Made by a program: the position numbers and the translations under genes. 64,000 bases of DNA from the NCBI RefSeq assembly GCF_042682685.1, contig NZ_JBHUHX010000009.1:1-64000 (forward strand), in the 5' to 3' direction. Shown in pieces: positions 37,768 through 47,398 of this stretch (positions are counted from its first letter, which is position 1; each line of letters starts with the position of its first letter). The notes below the pieces were generated by a model. It had not been told where the DNA came from, did no database searches, and saw only the letters and a list, made by a program, of their open reading frames with translations. The stretch is from Imhoffiella fuscus (GTDB lineage Bacteria; Pseudomonadota; Gammaproteobacteria; Chromatiales; Chromatiaceae).

Positions 37768-39795
37768 ATGGGCATGAATCGTCTCGGAAAACCCCTAACG
37801 AGGATGCGCAAAACCCGCCCCATCCCGCCGCACGAGCGTCCCGAGCCCCACCAGACGCTCTGGACCAGCCTGCTGGTGATCGCTGCCGGGCTGCCGCTGA
37901 CGCGCTACCTGGACTGGCGGGTCGACGCCTTTCTCGCCCTGGTGGTCGCGGTGCGGCTCGCCGCCTTTCGCTGGCCGGCCGCGCTCCCCGGACCCGCGCT
38001 ACGCGCACTGCTCACCATCGCCGCGATCGCTAACTGTCTCTATGCCAACCACACCCTGGTCGGACAGGACGGCGGGACCGCGCTCCTGACCACCATGCTG
38101 GCGCTCAAGCTGCTGGAGCTGAAGACCCGGCGCGACCTGCGTCTGACGATCATCCTGATCGGATTCCTGATCGTGGCCCAATTCCTCTTCGACCAGTCGT
38201 TCGGACTTGCGCTCTATCAGTCGCTGGTCGCCCTGGGTCTGGTCGGTCTGCTGGTCGATATCAACGGCGGGCTCAGGAACCGCGAGCTCCGCTCGGCCCT
38301 GACGGTCGCGGCCAAACTCGCGCTCCAGGCCCTGCCACTGACGCTGGTGCTCTTCCTGCTTTTCCCACGACTGACCGCCCCGCTCTGGGACCTGGGACTG
38401 GACCGCGACAAGGGCACGACCGGGATGTCCGACACCATGGAGCCCGGACGTATCAGCGAACTGGTCGTGAACGGCGCGCTCGCCTTCAGGGTCCGCTTCG
38501 AGGACCAGCCGCCGCCGTCCGCCGAACGCTACTGGCGCGGCCCCGTGCTCTGGGAGATGGATGGACGACGCTGGACACCCGGCAACCCGCCGCCAGTGGC
38601 CGATCCCGCCCGAGCGCGCTTGGAGCGCGCGACGAGACAACTCGACTACGAGGTGCTGCTGGAGGAGACCAACCGGACATGGCTGTTCGCCCTGGACGTG
38701 CCGATCACCGCACCCGACGCCAGCTTCATCACATCCGACCTCCAGCTCGTCTCGCGCCAGCCGGTGGACACCGCCAAGCGCTACCGGGTGCGCTCGGCAC
38801 TCGACTATCGAACAGTGGAACCCGACGCGGCGCGGCGCGACTATGCGCTCAGGCTTCCAGCCAACGTCACCCAACGGATGCGCGATCTGGTCGCCGACTG
38901 GCGTGCCGAGTCGAACGACGATTGGGGCCTGGTCCAACGCGGACTCGAGTATCTGCACCGCGAGGACTTTCATTACACCCTGCTACCGCCCGCGCTAGGC
39001 GCGAATCCGGCGGACCAATTCCTGTTCGAGACCCGCCGCGGGTTCTGCGAGCACTACGCCAGCGCCTTCGCCCTGCTGATGCGCATCGGCGGCCTGCCCT
39101 CGCGCATCGTGCTGGGCTACCTCGGGGGCGAGCCGAACCGAATCGGCGGCTACCTGGCGGTCTGGCAATCGGATGCGCACGCCTGGGTCGAGGTGCTGAT
39201 CCAGGGACGCGGCTGGGTCCGGGTGGATCCGACCGCCGCCATCGACCCGAGCCGCATCGACAACCGCAGCGCCACGCGGCTGCTCGGCGCGGGCTCCTCC
39301 GTTCGCTTCGATCTCCACGAAGCCGACCGGCTCGCCCGGCTGATCAAGAACCTGAGGCTCTTCACCGACAGCCTGGACGCGGCCTGGCAGAACTGGGTGC
39401 TGGATTTCTCCCTCGCCGACCAGTACGCACTGCTCGAACGGATCGGACTCGCCGATTTCGGCGAATACGGGATTGCGATCCTCATGATCCTGGCCGCATC
39501 CCTCACGCTCGGCCTCATCCTGCTTGCCATGCTGCGTGGCGAGCGCCGGCTGGATCCGCTCGACGCCCAGTACCAGCGATTCTGCCAACGCCTCGCGCGC
39601 GCAGGGCTCGCGCGCCAGCCACAGGAGGGACCGAGCGACTATGGCCGACGGGTCGCCCGACGGCGCCCGGACCTCGCGGCGACGGTGAGCCGCTTCATCG
39701 CGCTCTATGTCCCGGCCCGATTCGGTCGCGCGGGACAAGAGGCAACGACGGCCAATCGGCTCCGCCGTCTGCTGCGCGGGTTCCATCCAAGGTGA
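37768..39795 (+). CDS. Transglutaminase-like membrane protein (TgpA/DUF3488 family)
   Basis: The 675-residue protein starts with a multi-helix membrane domain (DUF3488) and continues with a periplasmic transglutaminase core: Cys427 in RRGFCEHYASAFALLMRIGGLPSRIVLGYLGG, His471 in SDAHAWVEV and Asp487 in WVRVDPTAA, a complete Cys-His-Asp triad. One further helix (IAILMILAASLTLGLILLAML) and a DUF4129-like cytosolic tail end the protein. Its natural substrate is unknown; relatives are needed for envelope function in Pseudomonas. The start is uncertain: ATG 37804 is an alternative. It ends the MoxR-DUF58-TgpA operon. Confidence 0.92.
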   Translation: MGMNRLGKPLTRMRKTRPIPPHERPEPHQTLWTSLLVIAAGLPLTRYLDWRVDAFLALVVAVRLAAFRWPAALPGPALRALLTIAAIANCLYANHTLVGQDGGTALLTTMLALKLLELKTRRDLRLTIILIGFLIVAQFLFDQSFGLALYQSLVALGLVGLLVDINGGLRNRELRSALTVAAKLALQALPLTLVLFLLFPRLTAPLWDLGLDRDKGTTGMSDTMEPGRISELVVNGALAFRVRFEDQPPPSAERYWRGPVLWEMDGRRWTPGNPPPVADPARARLERATRQLDYEVLLEETNRTWLFALDVPITAPDASFITSDLQLVSRQPVDTAKRYRVRSALDYRTVEPDAARRDYALRLPANVTQRMRDLVADWRAESNDDWGLVQRGLEYLHREDFHYTLLPPALGANPADQFLFETRRGFCEHYASAFALLMRIGGLPSRIVLGYLGGEPNRIGGYLAVWQSDAHAWVEVLIQGRGWVRVDPTAAIDPSRIDNRSATRLLGAGSSVRFDLHEADRLARLIKNLRLFTDSLDAAWQNWVLDFSLADQYALLERIGLADFGEYGIAILMILAASLTLGLILLAMLRGERRLDPLDAQYQRFCQRLARAGLARQPQEGPSDYGRRVARRRPDLAATVSRFIALYVPARFGRAGQEATTANRLRRLLRGFHPR

Positions 39796-39849
39796 TCGCC
39801 AGCTGCCCATTTCGGACCCCAAGCGAAAGCGAAACTTAGGCGACGCCCC

Positions 39850-42288
39850 TCATGCAGCCCGCGTCCGGCTGATCCAATTGATCAGGGCTCCATGCAGTTC
39901 CTTGAGACCGAGCGGCTTGCTCAGATAATCGTCCATGCCCGCCTCCAGGCACTGCTCGCGATCACCCGGCATGGCCAGCGCGGTCACCGCGATGATGGGG
40001 GTTAGACGCAGCGCCGGGTCGTCGCGCAGACGCCGGGTGGTCTCCAGACCGTCCATCTCGGGCATCTGCACGTCCATCAGAACGATGTCGGGACGTGCTT
40101 GCCTGGCCATGGCGATCGCCTTCAACCCGCTGTTGGCGGTACGCACCTCGCAGCCTCTGATGCGCAGATAGGTCGAGATCATCTCCAGATTGCTCTCGTT
40201 GTCGTCCACCAGCAGGACCCGTGGAGGCGATCCCGATTCGACCGGGCCGTCGGTTTCCACGCTCGGAACCGCATGCCGGTCGAGCCGGTCGGCGCTCTGC
40301 GCCTCCGGATCCCAGGGCAGGACGATCTCGAACCGGCTGCCCTCGCCCACCTGGCTCCGCACCTCGATGCGCCCCTGGTGCAGCTCGGCCATGCCCGAGG
40401 CCAGCGCCAGCCCCAGTCCCGTGCCGTCGTACTGACGCGACGGCCGGCTGTCGAGCTGTACGAACGGCTGGAAGAGACGCTCGTACTGTTCGGCCGGTAT
40501 GCCGACACCCGTGTCCCAGATGCAGAAACGCACCTCGCGTCGAGCGGCATCGGCGACGACGTCGAGACCGACCGAGCCGCCCTGAGGGGTGAACTTGACC
40601 GCGTTGCCCAGCAGGTTGACCAGCATCTGCTTGAGCCGACGGCTGTCGCCCTGGACCAGACGCACCGCCGGGTCGATGCTCATGGTGACCTTGAGCTCCT
40701 TGCGCTTGGCCGATAGACCGATCAGCCGCAGGCTGGCGTCGCAGAGCTGATCGACAGGGACCTGATCCATGCGCAGGCTCATCTGACCCGAGGCCACGCG
40801 GGACATATCGAGGATGTCGTTGATGAGTTCGAGCAGATGGGCGCCATTCTCGTGAACCATGCGGATGGCCTTCTCCTGCTGGCCGTTCAGTGGTCCTAGA
40901 AGACGATCGCCCAGGGTCTCGGACAACCCCAGGATGGAGGTCAGCGGGGTGCGCAGCTCGTGACTCATGGCGGCAAGGAACTCGTCCTTGGCCTGGGCCG
41001 AGCGGGCCAACTCGGCATTGGCCCGATCCAGCTCCTGTGTGCGACGCCGCACGCGGTCGGCGAGCTGGGAACGCTCCTCGGCGAGCGCGGCATGGGCCAC
41101 CCGCAGCGCCAACTCCGCCTCCTTGCGCGCCGAGATGTCGGAGAAGGTCACCACCGCGCCGACCAGCTTGCCTCTGCGATGAATGGGGTTGGAATGGTAC
41201 TCGACGGGAAAGCAGCTTCCGTCCGAGCGCCAGAAGACCTCGTCGTCGCCGAAGGCCGGAACGCCCTGCGTGTAGGTCGCCAACGCCTGACAGCTCTCCA
41301 GCGGATAGGGCGTACCGTCGGCGTATGAATGGTGGACCACCTGATGCATGTCGCAACCGATGAGCACGGCCGGCGACTGATGGCCGAGCATGCGCGCTGC
41401 AGCCGGATTGCAGAAGATGCAGATCCCGTCCGTATCGACCCCATAGATGCCCTCGCCGGTGGATTCCAGCAGCATGCGCGAGCGCGCCTCGCTCTCGCGC
41501 AGACTCGCCTGCGAACTGGACAAGTTCTCCTGCATGGCCTTGAGCGCGGAGAGCATCTCGGCCTGCTCACCGAAGCCCTCGACCTTGATCGGGACCGAAA
41601 AATCGCCCGCGCTGACCCGCCGAGCGATGGCGGTCGCGGTTGCGATCGGTTGCCCGATGTTGCGATCGACGAGCCAGATGAGCAAAAAGACGGCCCCGCT
41701 CATGGCCCCGATCATGAGACCGAGGATCCAGGTCTCCACGCGCGTGGCCGAGGCATCGATCTCGGCCAGGACGCGATCCTTGTGCGCGAGCGCGGCCCGG
41801 ACCACCTCGTCGATGAGATCGGTCGGCTCGCGGTCGATCCCGCGCACCCGCTGGTCGACGACCAACTGGGGACTTGCGTCCTCGGCGCGGTAGAAAACGA
41901 GCGCCTGACGGTATTCGCGGCCCAGCCGCTCGTGGGCATCGAGAAAACGTCGGGCGATGGCGATCGCCCGAGGTTCATCGGCCAGTTGGCCGATCAGCTG
42001 GTGGATGCTCCGGCTGGTCAGCGCCTCCTCATGCTCGAAACGGGCGAGATAGCGGTCGAAGAGTGCCTTGTCCTGCCCCCGGAGCAGGATGTTCTTCCAC
42101 TCCTGCACCTGTTTCTTGAAATACACCTGGGCAGTCAATGCCGTCGTGACGACCAATGAGCTGTGCTCGCGCACGGCCGCCTCGCGATCTGCAGTCTCTT
42201 TCAACTGATAGATGCCATAGAGACTGACGACGAGATTGACGACGAGAATGATAACGAGCCCGGCGGCCAGTTTGGTTCGGGTTTGCAT
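39850..42288 (-). CDS. Hybrid sensor histidine kinase with HAMP, PAS and receiver domains
   Basis: The 812-residue membrane kinase has helices at about 8-28 and 186-207 around a periplasmic helical sensor of about 155 residues, then HAMP (209-262) and PAS (about 265-395, with CNPAAARMLGH). HisKA has the phosphoacceptor His443 in MSHELRTPLT; HATPase_c has NLLGNAVKFTPQGG, WDTGVGIP and DGTGLGLALA. A C-terminal receiver has Asp739 in DIVLMDVQMPEMDG. It has no DNA-binding domain and no response regulator next to it, so its output partner is elsewhere. The signal is not known. Confidence 0.93.
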   Translation of the reverse strand: MQTRTKLAAGLVIILVVNLVVSLYGIYQLKETADREAAVREHSSLVVTTALTAQVYFKKQVQEWKNILLRGQDKALFDRYLARFEHEEALTSRSIHQLIGQLADEPRAIAIARRFLDAHERLGREYRQALVFYRAEDASPQLVVDQRVRGIDREPTDLIDEVVRAALAHKDRVLAEIDASATRVETWILGLMIGAMSGAVFLLIWLVDRNIGQPIATATAIARRVSAGDFSVPIKVEGFGEQAEMLSALKAMQENLSSSQASLRESEARSRMLLESTGEGIYGVDTDGICIFCNPAAARMLGHQSPAVLIGCDMHQVVHHSYADGTPYPLESCQALATYTQGVPAFGDDEVFWRSDGSCFPVEYHSNPIHRRGKLVGAVVTFSDISARKEAELALRVAHAALAEERSQLADRVRRRTQELDRANAELARSAQAKDEFLAAMSHELRTPLTSILGLSETLGDRLLGPLNGQQEKAIRMVHENGAHLLELINDILDMSRVASGQMSLRMDQVPVDQLCDASLRLIGLSAKRKELKVTMSIDPAVRLVQGDSRRLKQMLVNLLGNAVKFTPQGGSVGLDVVADAARREVRFCIWDTGVGIPAEQYERLFQPFVQLDSRPSRQYDGTGLGLALASGMAELHQGRIEVRSQVGEGSRFEIVLPWDPEAQSADRLDRHAVPSVETDGPVESGSPPRVLLVDDNESNLEMISTYLRIRGCEVRTANSGLKAIAMARQARPDIVLMDVQMPEMDGLETTRRLRDDPALRLTPIIAVTALAMPGDREQCLEAGMDDYLSKPLGLKELHGALINWISRTRAA

Positions 42289-42665
42289 GCGGCGGCGCTA
42301 ACGATGGAAGCAACGGATACGGGGCGAATCCAATGGACTCAGACTCCCCGCGTCGAAGGGTTAATGATCATAGTGGCACATGAGAACCTTGCCCAGACAC
42401 CACCCACCCGTGAGTCGCGGGACCGTCCATCTTCGACGTCCCTATCTGACACGGATGACGAAGTTCCTGTTTCATCGCACGGCGCACACCTATCGCGCAT
42501 CTGACCCTGGAGACTCATTCAGGATTTACGCCTCTCATCGATTAAGGCCGTTGAGGTCGCGAACGGAGGTCGAGTCATGGCGCCAACACACAGCATGCTC
42601 GCGGAAGCGCGGCCCCGGTTTCTGGGACGCATACCGAATGAGGATCGGAACGACGATCGAAGCCA
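42289..42665. other. Intergenic region, nothing recognised
   Basis: These 377 bases lie between the 5' end of the hybrid kinase gene and the 3' end of the TetR gene, both on the minus strand. The promoter of the kinase must be in the first part. Short frames on the plus strand show no family features. No hairpin or repeat stands out. Confidence 0.4.
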
Positions 42666-43283
42666 TCAGTCGCGGCACTGCACGAAGAAGCCGATCAACA
42701 GCTCCAAATCGGGAACCCAGAAGCGACTCCCGAAGGACACCTTATGCAAGGCCAGCCCCTTGATGTTGGTCCAGAAGAGCAGCGAGAGATCCTCCGGCGA
42801 TCCGGGCCGGATACCCCCTTCCTCTTGCCCCTTGGCCATGATGCGGGCGATCGCCTCGTAGGGCTTGTCGCGCTCGCGCAGAATTAGCTGCTTGGTGGTC
42901 TCGGGGATCCCTTCGGACAGGGTCGCCTGGGCGATCAGCAGGACCCGTTCGGCGAAGGCGGAATCGGTTTCCATGCCGCCGACCACCTGTTCGAGCGCCA
43001 GCGCGATCTTGCGGCCCGCAGATAGGGGCATCTGCTCCAACTCGGAAACGGAGGCATTGAGTCTCTCGAAGGAGGCCCGAACCAACTCGGTGAAGAGCCG
43101 CTCCTTGGAATCGAAATAGCGATAGAGCAGCCCCTGCGACATATTGGCGGCGGCGGCGATGTCGGTGATCTTGGTCCCGGCATAGCCTTTGGCGGCAAAG
43201 ACCCGGCTGGCATGATGAAAGATCATGTCCTTGCGGTCTTCGATAACGGGGCCGTCGCTGGTTTGAGCAGTCACGGAAGACAT
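42666..43283 (-). CDS. TetR/AcrR family transcriptional regulator
   Basis: The protein has about 205 residues from the ATG at 43283 (MSSVTAQTSDG). In-frame starts at 43292 and 43310 lie inside the operator and none has a clear ribosome site, so the start is uncertain and may be leaderless. The N-terminal HTH reads FAAKGYAGTKITDIAAAANMSQGLLYRYFDSKERLF, the TetR signature. The C-terminal helices form the ligand and dimer domain. A perfect 20-bp palindrome lies directly upstream, and the AEC transporter gene is divergent across 218 bases. Autoregulation and control of that transporter are the likely roles. The ligand is not known. Confidence 0.9.
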   Translation of the reverse strand: MSSVTAQTSDGPVIEDRKDMIFHHASRVFAAKGYAGTKITDIAAAANMSQGLLYRYFDSKERLFTELVRASFERLNASVSELEQMPLSAGRKIALALEQVVGGMETDSAFAERVLLIAQATLSEGIPETTKQLILRERDKPYEAIARIMAKGQEEGGIRPGSPEDLSLLFWTNIKGLALHKVSFGSRFWVPDLELLIGFFVQCRD

Positions 43284-43290
43284 TGTATTC

Positions 43291-43310
43291 ATGAATGAAA
43301 TTTCATTCAT
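43291..43310. promoter_or_regulatory. Perfect 20-bp palindrome, likely TetR operator
   Basis: ATGAATGAAATTTCATTCAT is its own reverse complement over all 20 bases and lies at the start of the tetR gene, facing the transporter gene. TetR-family dimers bind such palindromes, and TGAATGA/TCATTCA half-sites are common in the family. It probably covers the promoter of the regulator. Confidence 0.75.
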
Positions 43311-43501
43311 TATCGATAGGCGTTCATGGCGCGTCAAGACGCGCGAGCCGCCCGAATCCGCCCGAACACGACACGGGAAACCCATGTTGAATCGCTCTCG
43401 CGGCCCTATTGAACGGTCGTATGGATCCTGACCCCATGCACGCTGGACAGGAGATTTTCAGCCCACACGCGGGTTGACAAGCAAACCTTCGGATCGACAC
43501 C

Positions 43502-44470
43502 ATGGGACGCTCCGACTGGACATTCGCCGTGTCATCCCTCCTCGCCACCACCGCGCCGCTCTTTCTGCTGATCGTGATCGGCGCATTCGCCGTGCGTGCG
43601 GACTGGATGCCGCGCGAAGGGACGGCCGCCATGGGGCGCTACGTACTCTCCTTCGCCCTGCCGGCGCTGATGTTCAAGACGCTTGCGCAACGCCCGCTCG
43701 ACGACATCATCGTTGCGCCCTTCCTGGCCGCCTATGTGGCCGGATCGCTGATCGCCTTCGCCATCGGCCTCGGCGTGGCGACGGCAGTGCGCCGCACGCC
43801 CCTGTTCGACAACGCCTTCTTCGGACTCGGCGTCTCCATGTCAAACAGCGGCTATCTCGGCTATGCGCTCATCGCCCAGCTCTTGGGCGAGACTGCGCTG
43901 AACGCGGTCGCCATGGCGATCCTGACCGAGGTGCTGGTCATCCTGCCGCTGACGCTCATCCTGATCGAGGTTCACCAGAGTCGCGAGCATCAGGGGATGC
44001 TGCACACACTCGGCAAGGTCGTGCGCGTCGTGGCGCAAAATCCGCTCCTGCTCGCGATCGGTTTGGGACTCCTTTTCTCGGGACTGGGCTGGCATCTTCC
44101 GCGGGCGCTGTCGGGAACCGTCGATCTGCTGGCCGGATCCGCAGCGGCGGTCGCACTCTTCGCCATCGGCGGCAATCTGGCCGGACAACGTCTGCACCAC
44201 GGACTGGATGGGACCCTGGCGATCGCCGCCGGCAAGCTGCTCCTGCATCCGGCTGCCGTCCTTCTGATGCTGGCAGTGGTTCCGGCCTTCGACCCGACAC
44301 TGACCCAGGCGGCGGTGATCCTGGCGGGACTGCCTATGGTGACCATCTTCCCGCTGCTCGCCCAACACTACGGCCAGGGCGAGCGCTGCGCCTCTGCGCT
44401 ACTGGTCACGACCTTGCTCTCATTCGTCACCTTGAACCTGGGAATCTGGCTCTTCGCCGGTTCCGGCTGA
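43502..44470 (+). CDS. AEC-family (auxin efflux carrier-like) transporter
   Basis: The 322-residue membrane protein has ten predicted helices in two blocks, with the family features PALMFKTLAQRPL in the first half and AGLPMVTIFPLLAQHYGQ in the second. AEC carriers export or import organic acids and related anions in bacteria (mdcF, malate carriers). A TetR regulator is divergent, so the substrate or a related compound may be the inducer. Start at the ATG 43502. Confidence 0.9.
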   Translation: MGRSDWTFAVSSLLATTAPLFLLIVIGAFAVRADWMPREGTAAMGRYVLSFALPALMFKTLAQRPLDDIIVAPFLAAYVAGSLIAFAIGLGVATAVRRTPLFDNAFFGLGVSMSNSGYLGYALIAQLLGETALNAVAMAILTEVLVILPLTLILIEVHQSREHQGMLHTLGKVVRVVAQNPLLLAIGLGLLFSGLGWHLPRALSGTVDLLAGSAAAVALFAIGGNLAGQRLHHGLDGTLAIAAGKLLLHPAAVLLMLAVVPAFDPTLTQAAVILAGLPMVTIFPLLAQHYGQGERCASALLVTTLLSFVTLNLGIWLFAGSG

Positions 44471-44529
44471 AGCGCATCTCGACCCCGCCCCGTCAGACAA
44501 GCGCTCGCCGGATACGGCTTCGCTGGAGA

Positions 44530-45129
44530 TCAGGCGAACCCGTCGTCGCCTCCCCCGAAACCGTCGAAGAAACCGCCATCGTCCTCCTCCTCGACATCCG
44601 CCATGCGGGTCCCGTCGGCCGGCTCAAAAGACGCGGCGGGCGGACTCTCGGCGGACGGCTCCTCGCCCGAGAACAGATCCGCGATGGCATTGCCGATCAG
44701 CATGCCGCCCGCCACACCCATGGCCGTCTGAACGGCACCGCTCAGAAAGCCGCCGCCACCCGCCGAGGGCTGAAACATGGCGCCAGCCGAACTCGGTAGG
44801 TGACGATTGGCGTTCCAATCGCCTTTCATCGACGACCGAGTCTTGGCGGAAGGCTGAGGATTGGCCCCGAATAGACCACCGAGGAAGCCACCGCCCTGGG
44901 GACGCTCGGCCTCCGCTCGCTCCAGCTCCTCCACGCGCTCCTGCAGCCGGTGTAGCGCCTGCTCCTGAACCAGGATCGCCTGGGCCATGTAGTAGGGTGC
45001 GGCCGGTTGGCGATCCGTCAGGTCGAGGATGAGACTCTCCGCCTCGACATCGCGCGGACCAGTCCGAGACTCCGCCTTGCGCAGACGCTGGAACAAATCC
45101 TCGATCATGGTCTGCTCTTGTACGTTCAT
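44530..45129 (-). CDS. DUF2076 family protein
   Basis: The 199-residue protein starts MNVQEQTMIEDLFQRLRKAES, then AESLILDLTDRQPAAPYYMAQAILVQEQALHRLQERVEELE, the conserved DUF2076 N-terminus. A Gly/Phe-rich low-complexity part (QGGGFLGGLFGANPQP) and a short Ala/Gly membrane-like segment (GMLIGNAIADLF) follow, ending in an acidic tail with DGGFFDGFGGGDDGF. The family is a periplasmic or membrane-linked protein of unknown function in proteobacteria. It is a single-gene unit here. Confidence 0.85.
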   Translation of the reverse strand: MNVQEQTMIEDLFQRLRKAESRTGPRDVEAESLILDLTDRQPAAPYYMAQAILVQEQALHRLQERVEELERAEAERPQGGGFLGGLFGANPQPSAKTRSSMKGDWNANRHLPSSAGAMFQPSAGGGGFLSGAVQTAMGVAGGMLIGNAIADLFSGEEPSAESPPAASFEPADGTRMADVEEEDDGGFFDGFGGGDDGFA

Positions 45130-45378
45130 GACATAACACCTCGCATGGGTTTGGACGCGGCTACTCTACGCAGCTCGAACCAAAAAATATAAATCAAACC
45201 TTCTCGGTGAATCCCTCGAAAACCCGGCGCTGATGCCGGGCTTCTGCCAGTCCGAGACGGCATCTCCACGTCGCCAAGCGCGTCATTCCGCCGAGCGAAA
45301 CGGAAGCGCACGAGCCGAGAGTCGAGATCGGGAAGCAATCGATAGACGACCGATCGCGAAACATCGAGCTTGACATTG

Positions 45379-45424
45379 ATCTAACGTTGACGTGAGATAA
45401 AAACATCTAACGTTAACGTTAGAT
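45379..45424 (+). promoter_or_regulatory. MerR-type promoter with tandem 20-bp operators
   Basis: Two 20-bp palindromic sites lie 26 bases apart: imperfect ATCTAACGTTGACGTGAGAT (45379-45398) and perfect ATCTAACGTTAACGTTAGAT (45405-45424). The first sits between a consensus -35 TTGACA (45370-45375) and a -10-like GATAAA (45396-45401), a 20-base spacing. That long spacer with an operator between the elements is the hallmark of MerR-activated promoters. The second copy repeats operator and GATAAA. Genes for a small protein and a MerR regulator follow. Confidence 0.75.
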
Positions 45425-45455
45425 AAATACACCCCCCTGTCGCGGAGGAACCCCC

Positions 45456-45680
45456 ATGGCCACTGATGTGATGTTGCATATCAAGGAAGCGTTGGACAGC
45501 GAGACCAAGCAGCAGTTGGTTGCCCGGCTTGCCGAGCAGCTGGGTGTCTCGGGAGAAACCCATCATTCCGCAAAGCCCCATCTACTGTTCTTGCCGAGCG
45601 ATCCCGTGCACGCACCGCCGCACCGCGTCCTCGCGGCGGTGCGCGAGCAGGGCTATCAGGTCCAAATCGTGGATCTATGA
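45456..45680 (+). CDS. Small heavy-metal-associated-domain-like (ferredoxin-like fold) protein
   Basis: The 74-residue protein has the spacing of HMA-type ferredoxin-like domains: MATDVMLHIKEALDSETKQQLVARLAEQLGV, then PHLLFLPSDPVHAPPHRVLAAVREQGYQVQIVDL. The CxxC metal-binding motif is missing, so copper or zinc chaperone function is doubtful. GGAGG lies 9 bases upstream. Its TGA overlaps a downstream ATG, placing the MerR regulator on the same transcript under the tandem operator. Its role is unknown; a metal or stress function is inferred from the regulator. Confidence 0.8.
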   Translation: MATDVMLHIKEALDSETKQQLVARLAEQLGVSGETHHSAKPHLLFLPSDPVHAPPHRVLAAVREQGYQVQIVDL

Positions 45681-45691
45681 GCGGTCGATCG

Positions 45692-46195
45692 ATGAGTCTG
45701 AAGATCGGCGCGATCGCGCAACGACTGGGAACGACGGTGCGAACCCTAAGGTTCTACGAAGAGAATGGCCTGGTACATCCCCGCCGGACACCCGGCGGGA
45801 CTCGGCTCTATACGGAAGACGATGAGGCTCGCTTCGCGGCCCTGCTGACCTTGGCTCGCCTCGGTTTTTCCTTGCAGCAGCTCGCTGAGCTTGCAGATCT
45901 GCGAAGGTCGAGCCAGACGGGCGACGAGGCGAGTCGAGCGGTGGCATCGCGACTCAGAAAGATGGATGCCGACTTGGAGGCGCGTGCCCGTGCGATCGAG
46001 GAGCGGCGCCAGGACATCGCGCGGGGTTTGGCATTGGTCGAGCGCTGTCACGGCTGTCGACGACGCCCGGTTCGCGATATCTGCGACCCGTGTCCGACGA
46101 GTGCCGGCGTGCGGGAGATCGAAGTCTTGCGCATCGTGTGGGACGAAGCGGAACCCTGCTGCCCACCCGCATCCCCCATGAGCGAGAACCCGTAA
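45692..46195 (+). CDS. MerR-family transcriptional regulator with Cys-rich C-terminus
   Basis: The ATG at 45692 gives MSLKIGAIAQRLGTTVRTLRFYEENGLVHP, the MerR DNA-binding start; ATG 45677 in the same frame is the alternative, overlapping the previous stop. A long dimerisation helix follows. The end carries CHGC, CDPC and later CC, so up to six Cys could bind a metal or a redox group. It differs from CueR-like proteins (single CxxxxxC loop). The palindromes upstream of the operon are its likely sites, giving autoregulation. Confidence 0.88.
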   Translation: MSLKIGAIAQRLGTTVRTLRFYEENGLVHPRRTPGGTRLYTEDDEARFAALLTLARLGFSLQQLAELADLRRSSQTGDEASRAVASRLRKMDADLEARARAIEERRQDIARGLALVERCHGCRRRPVRDICDPCPTSAGVREIEVLRIVWDEAEPCCPPASPMSENP

Positions 46196-46225
46196 AAAAA
46201 CGCGTCCCCGCCCTTAAGGTCCGTC

Positions 46226-47224
<999 letters not shown>

Positions 47225-47235
47225 AAGTCATCGAT

Positions 47236-47390
47236 AAGCAGTCAGCCGCCAACGACCAGCTTCCAGCCGTTGTTTTGCGAAGATTTTCGCCTTGAGCAGT
47301 CGTCCGACAACAGCGTCCCGATGTTCGCAGGTACGAATAAATTCGCACCTACATCAAGCTGGTAGCTGGAGGCTGGTCTCTGACAGCTCG
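47236..47390. repeat. Paired heptamer arrays enclosing a REP-like palindrome
   Basis: Between the MoxR and DUF4350 genes one arm (about 47243-47270) reads AGCCGCC, AACGACC, AGCTTCC, AGCCGTT. The other arm (about 47357-47390), on the opposite strand, has units AGCTGTC, AGAGACC, AGCCTCC, AGCTACC. Between them is a 22-base palindrome, AGGTACGAAT-AA-ATTCGCACCT at 47329-47350, with one mismatch, resembling REP elements of the GTGCGAATTTATTCGCAC type. The layout matches the pair in the atp operon. Confidence 0.7.
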
Positions 47391-47398
47391 TTCCGCCC

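Noticed and set aside
43474..44799. A 441-codon open frame on the plus strand
   Set aside because: It overlaps the AEC transporter in another frame; the transporter has clear membrane helices and family motifs.
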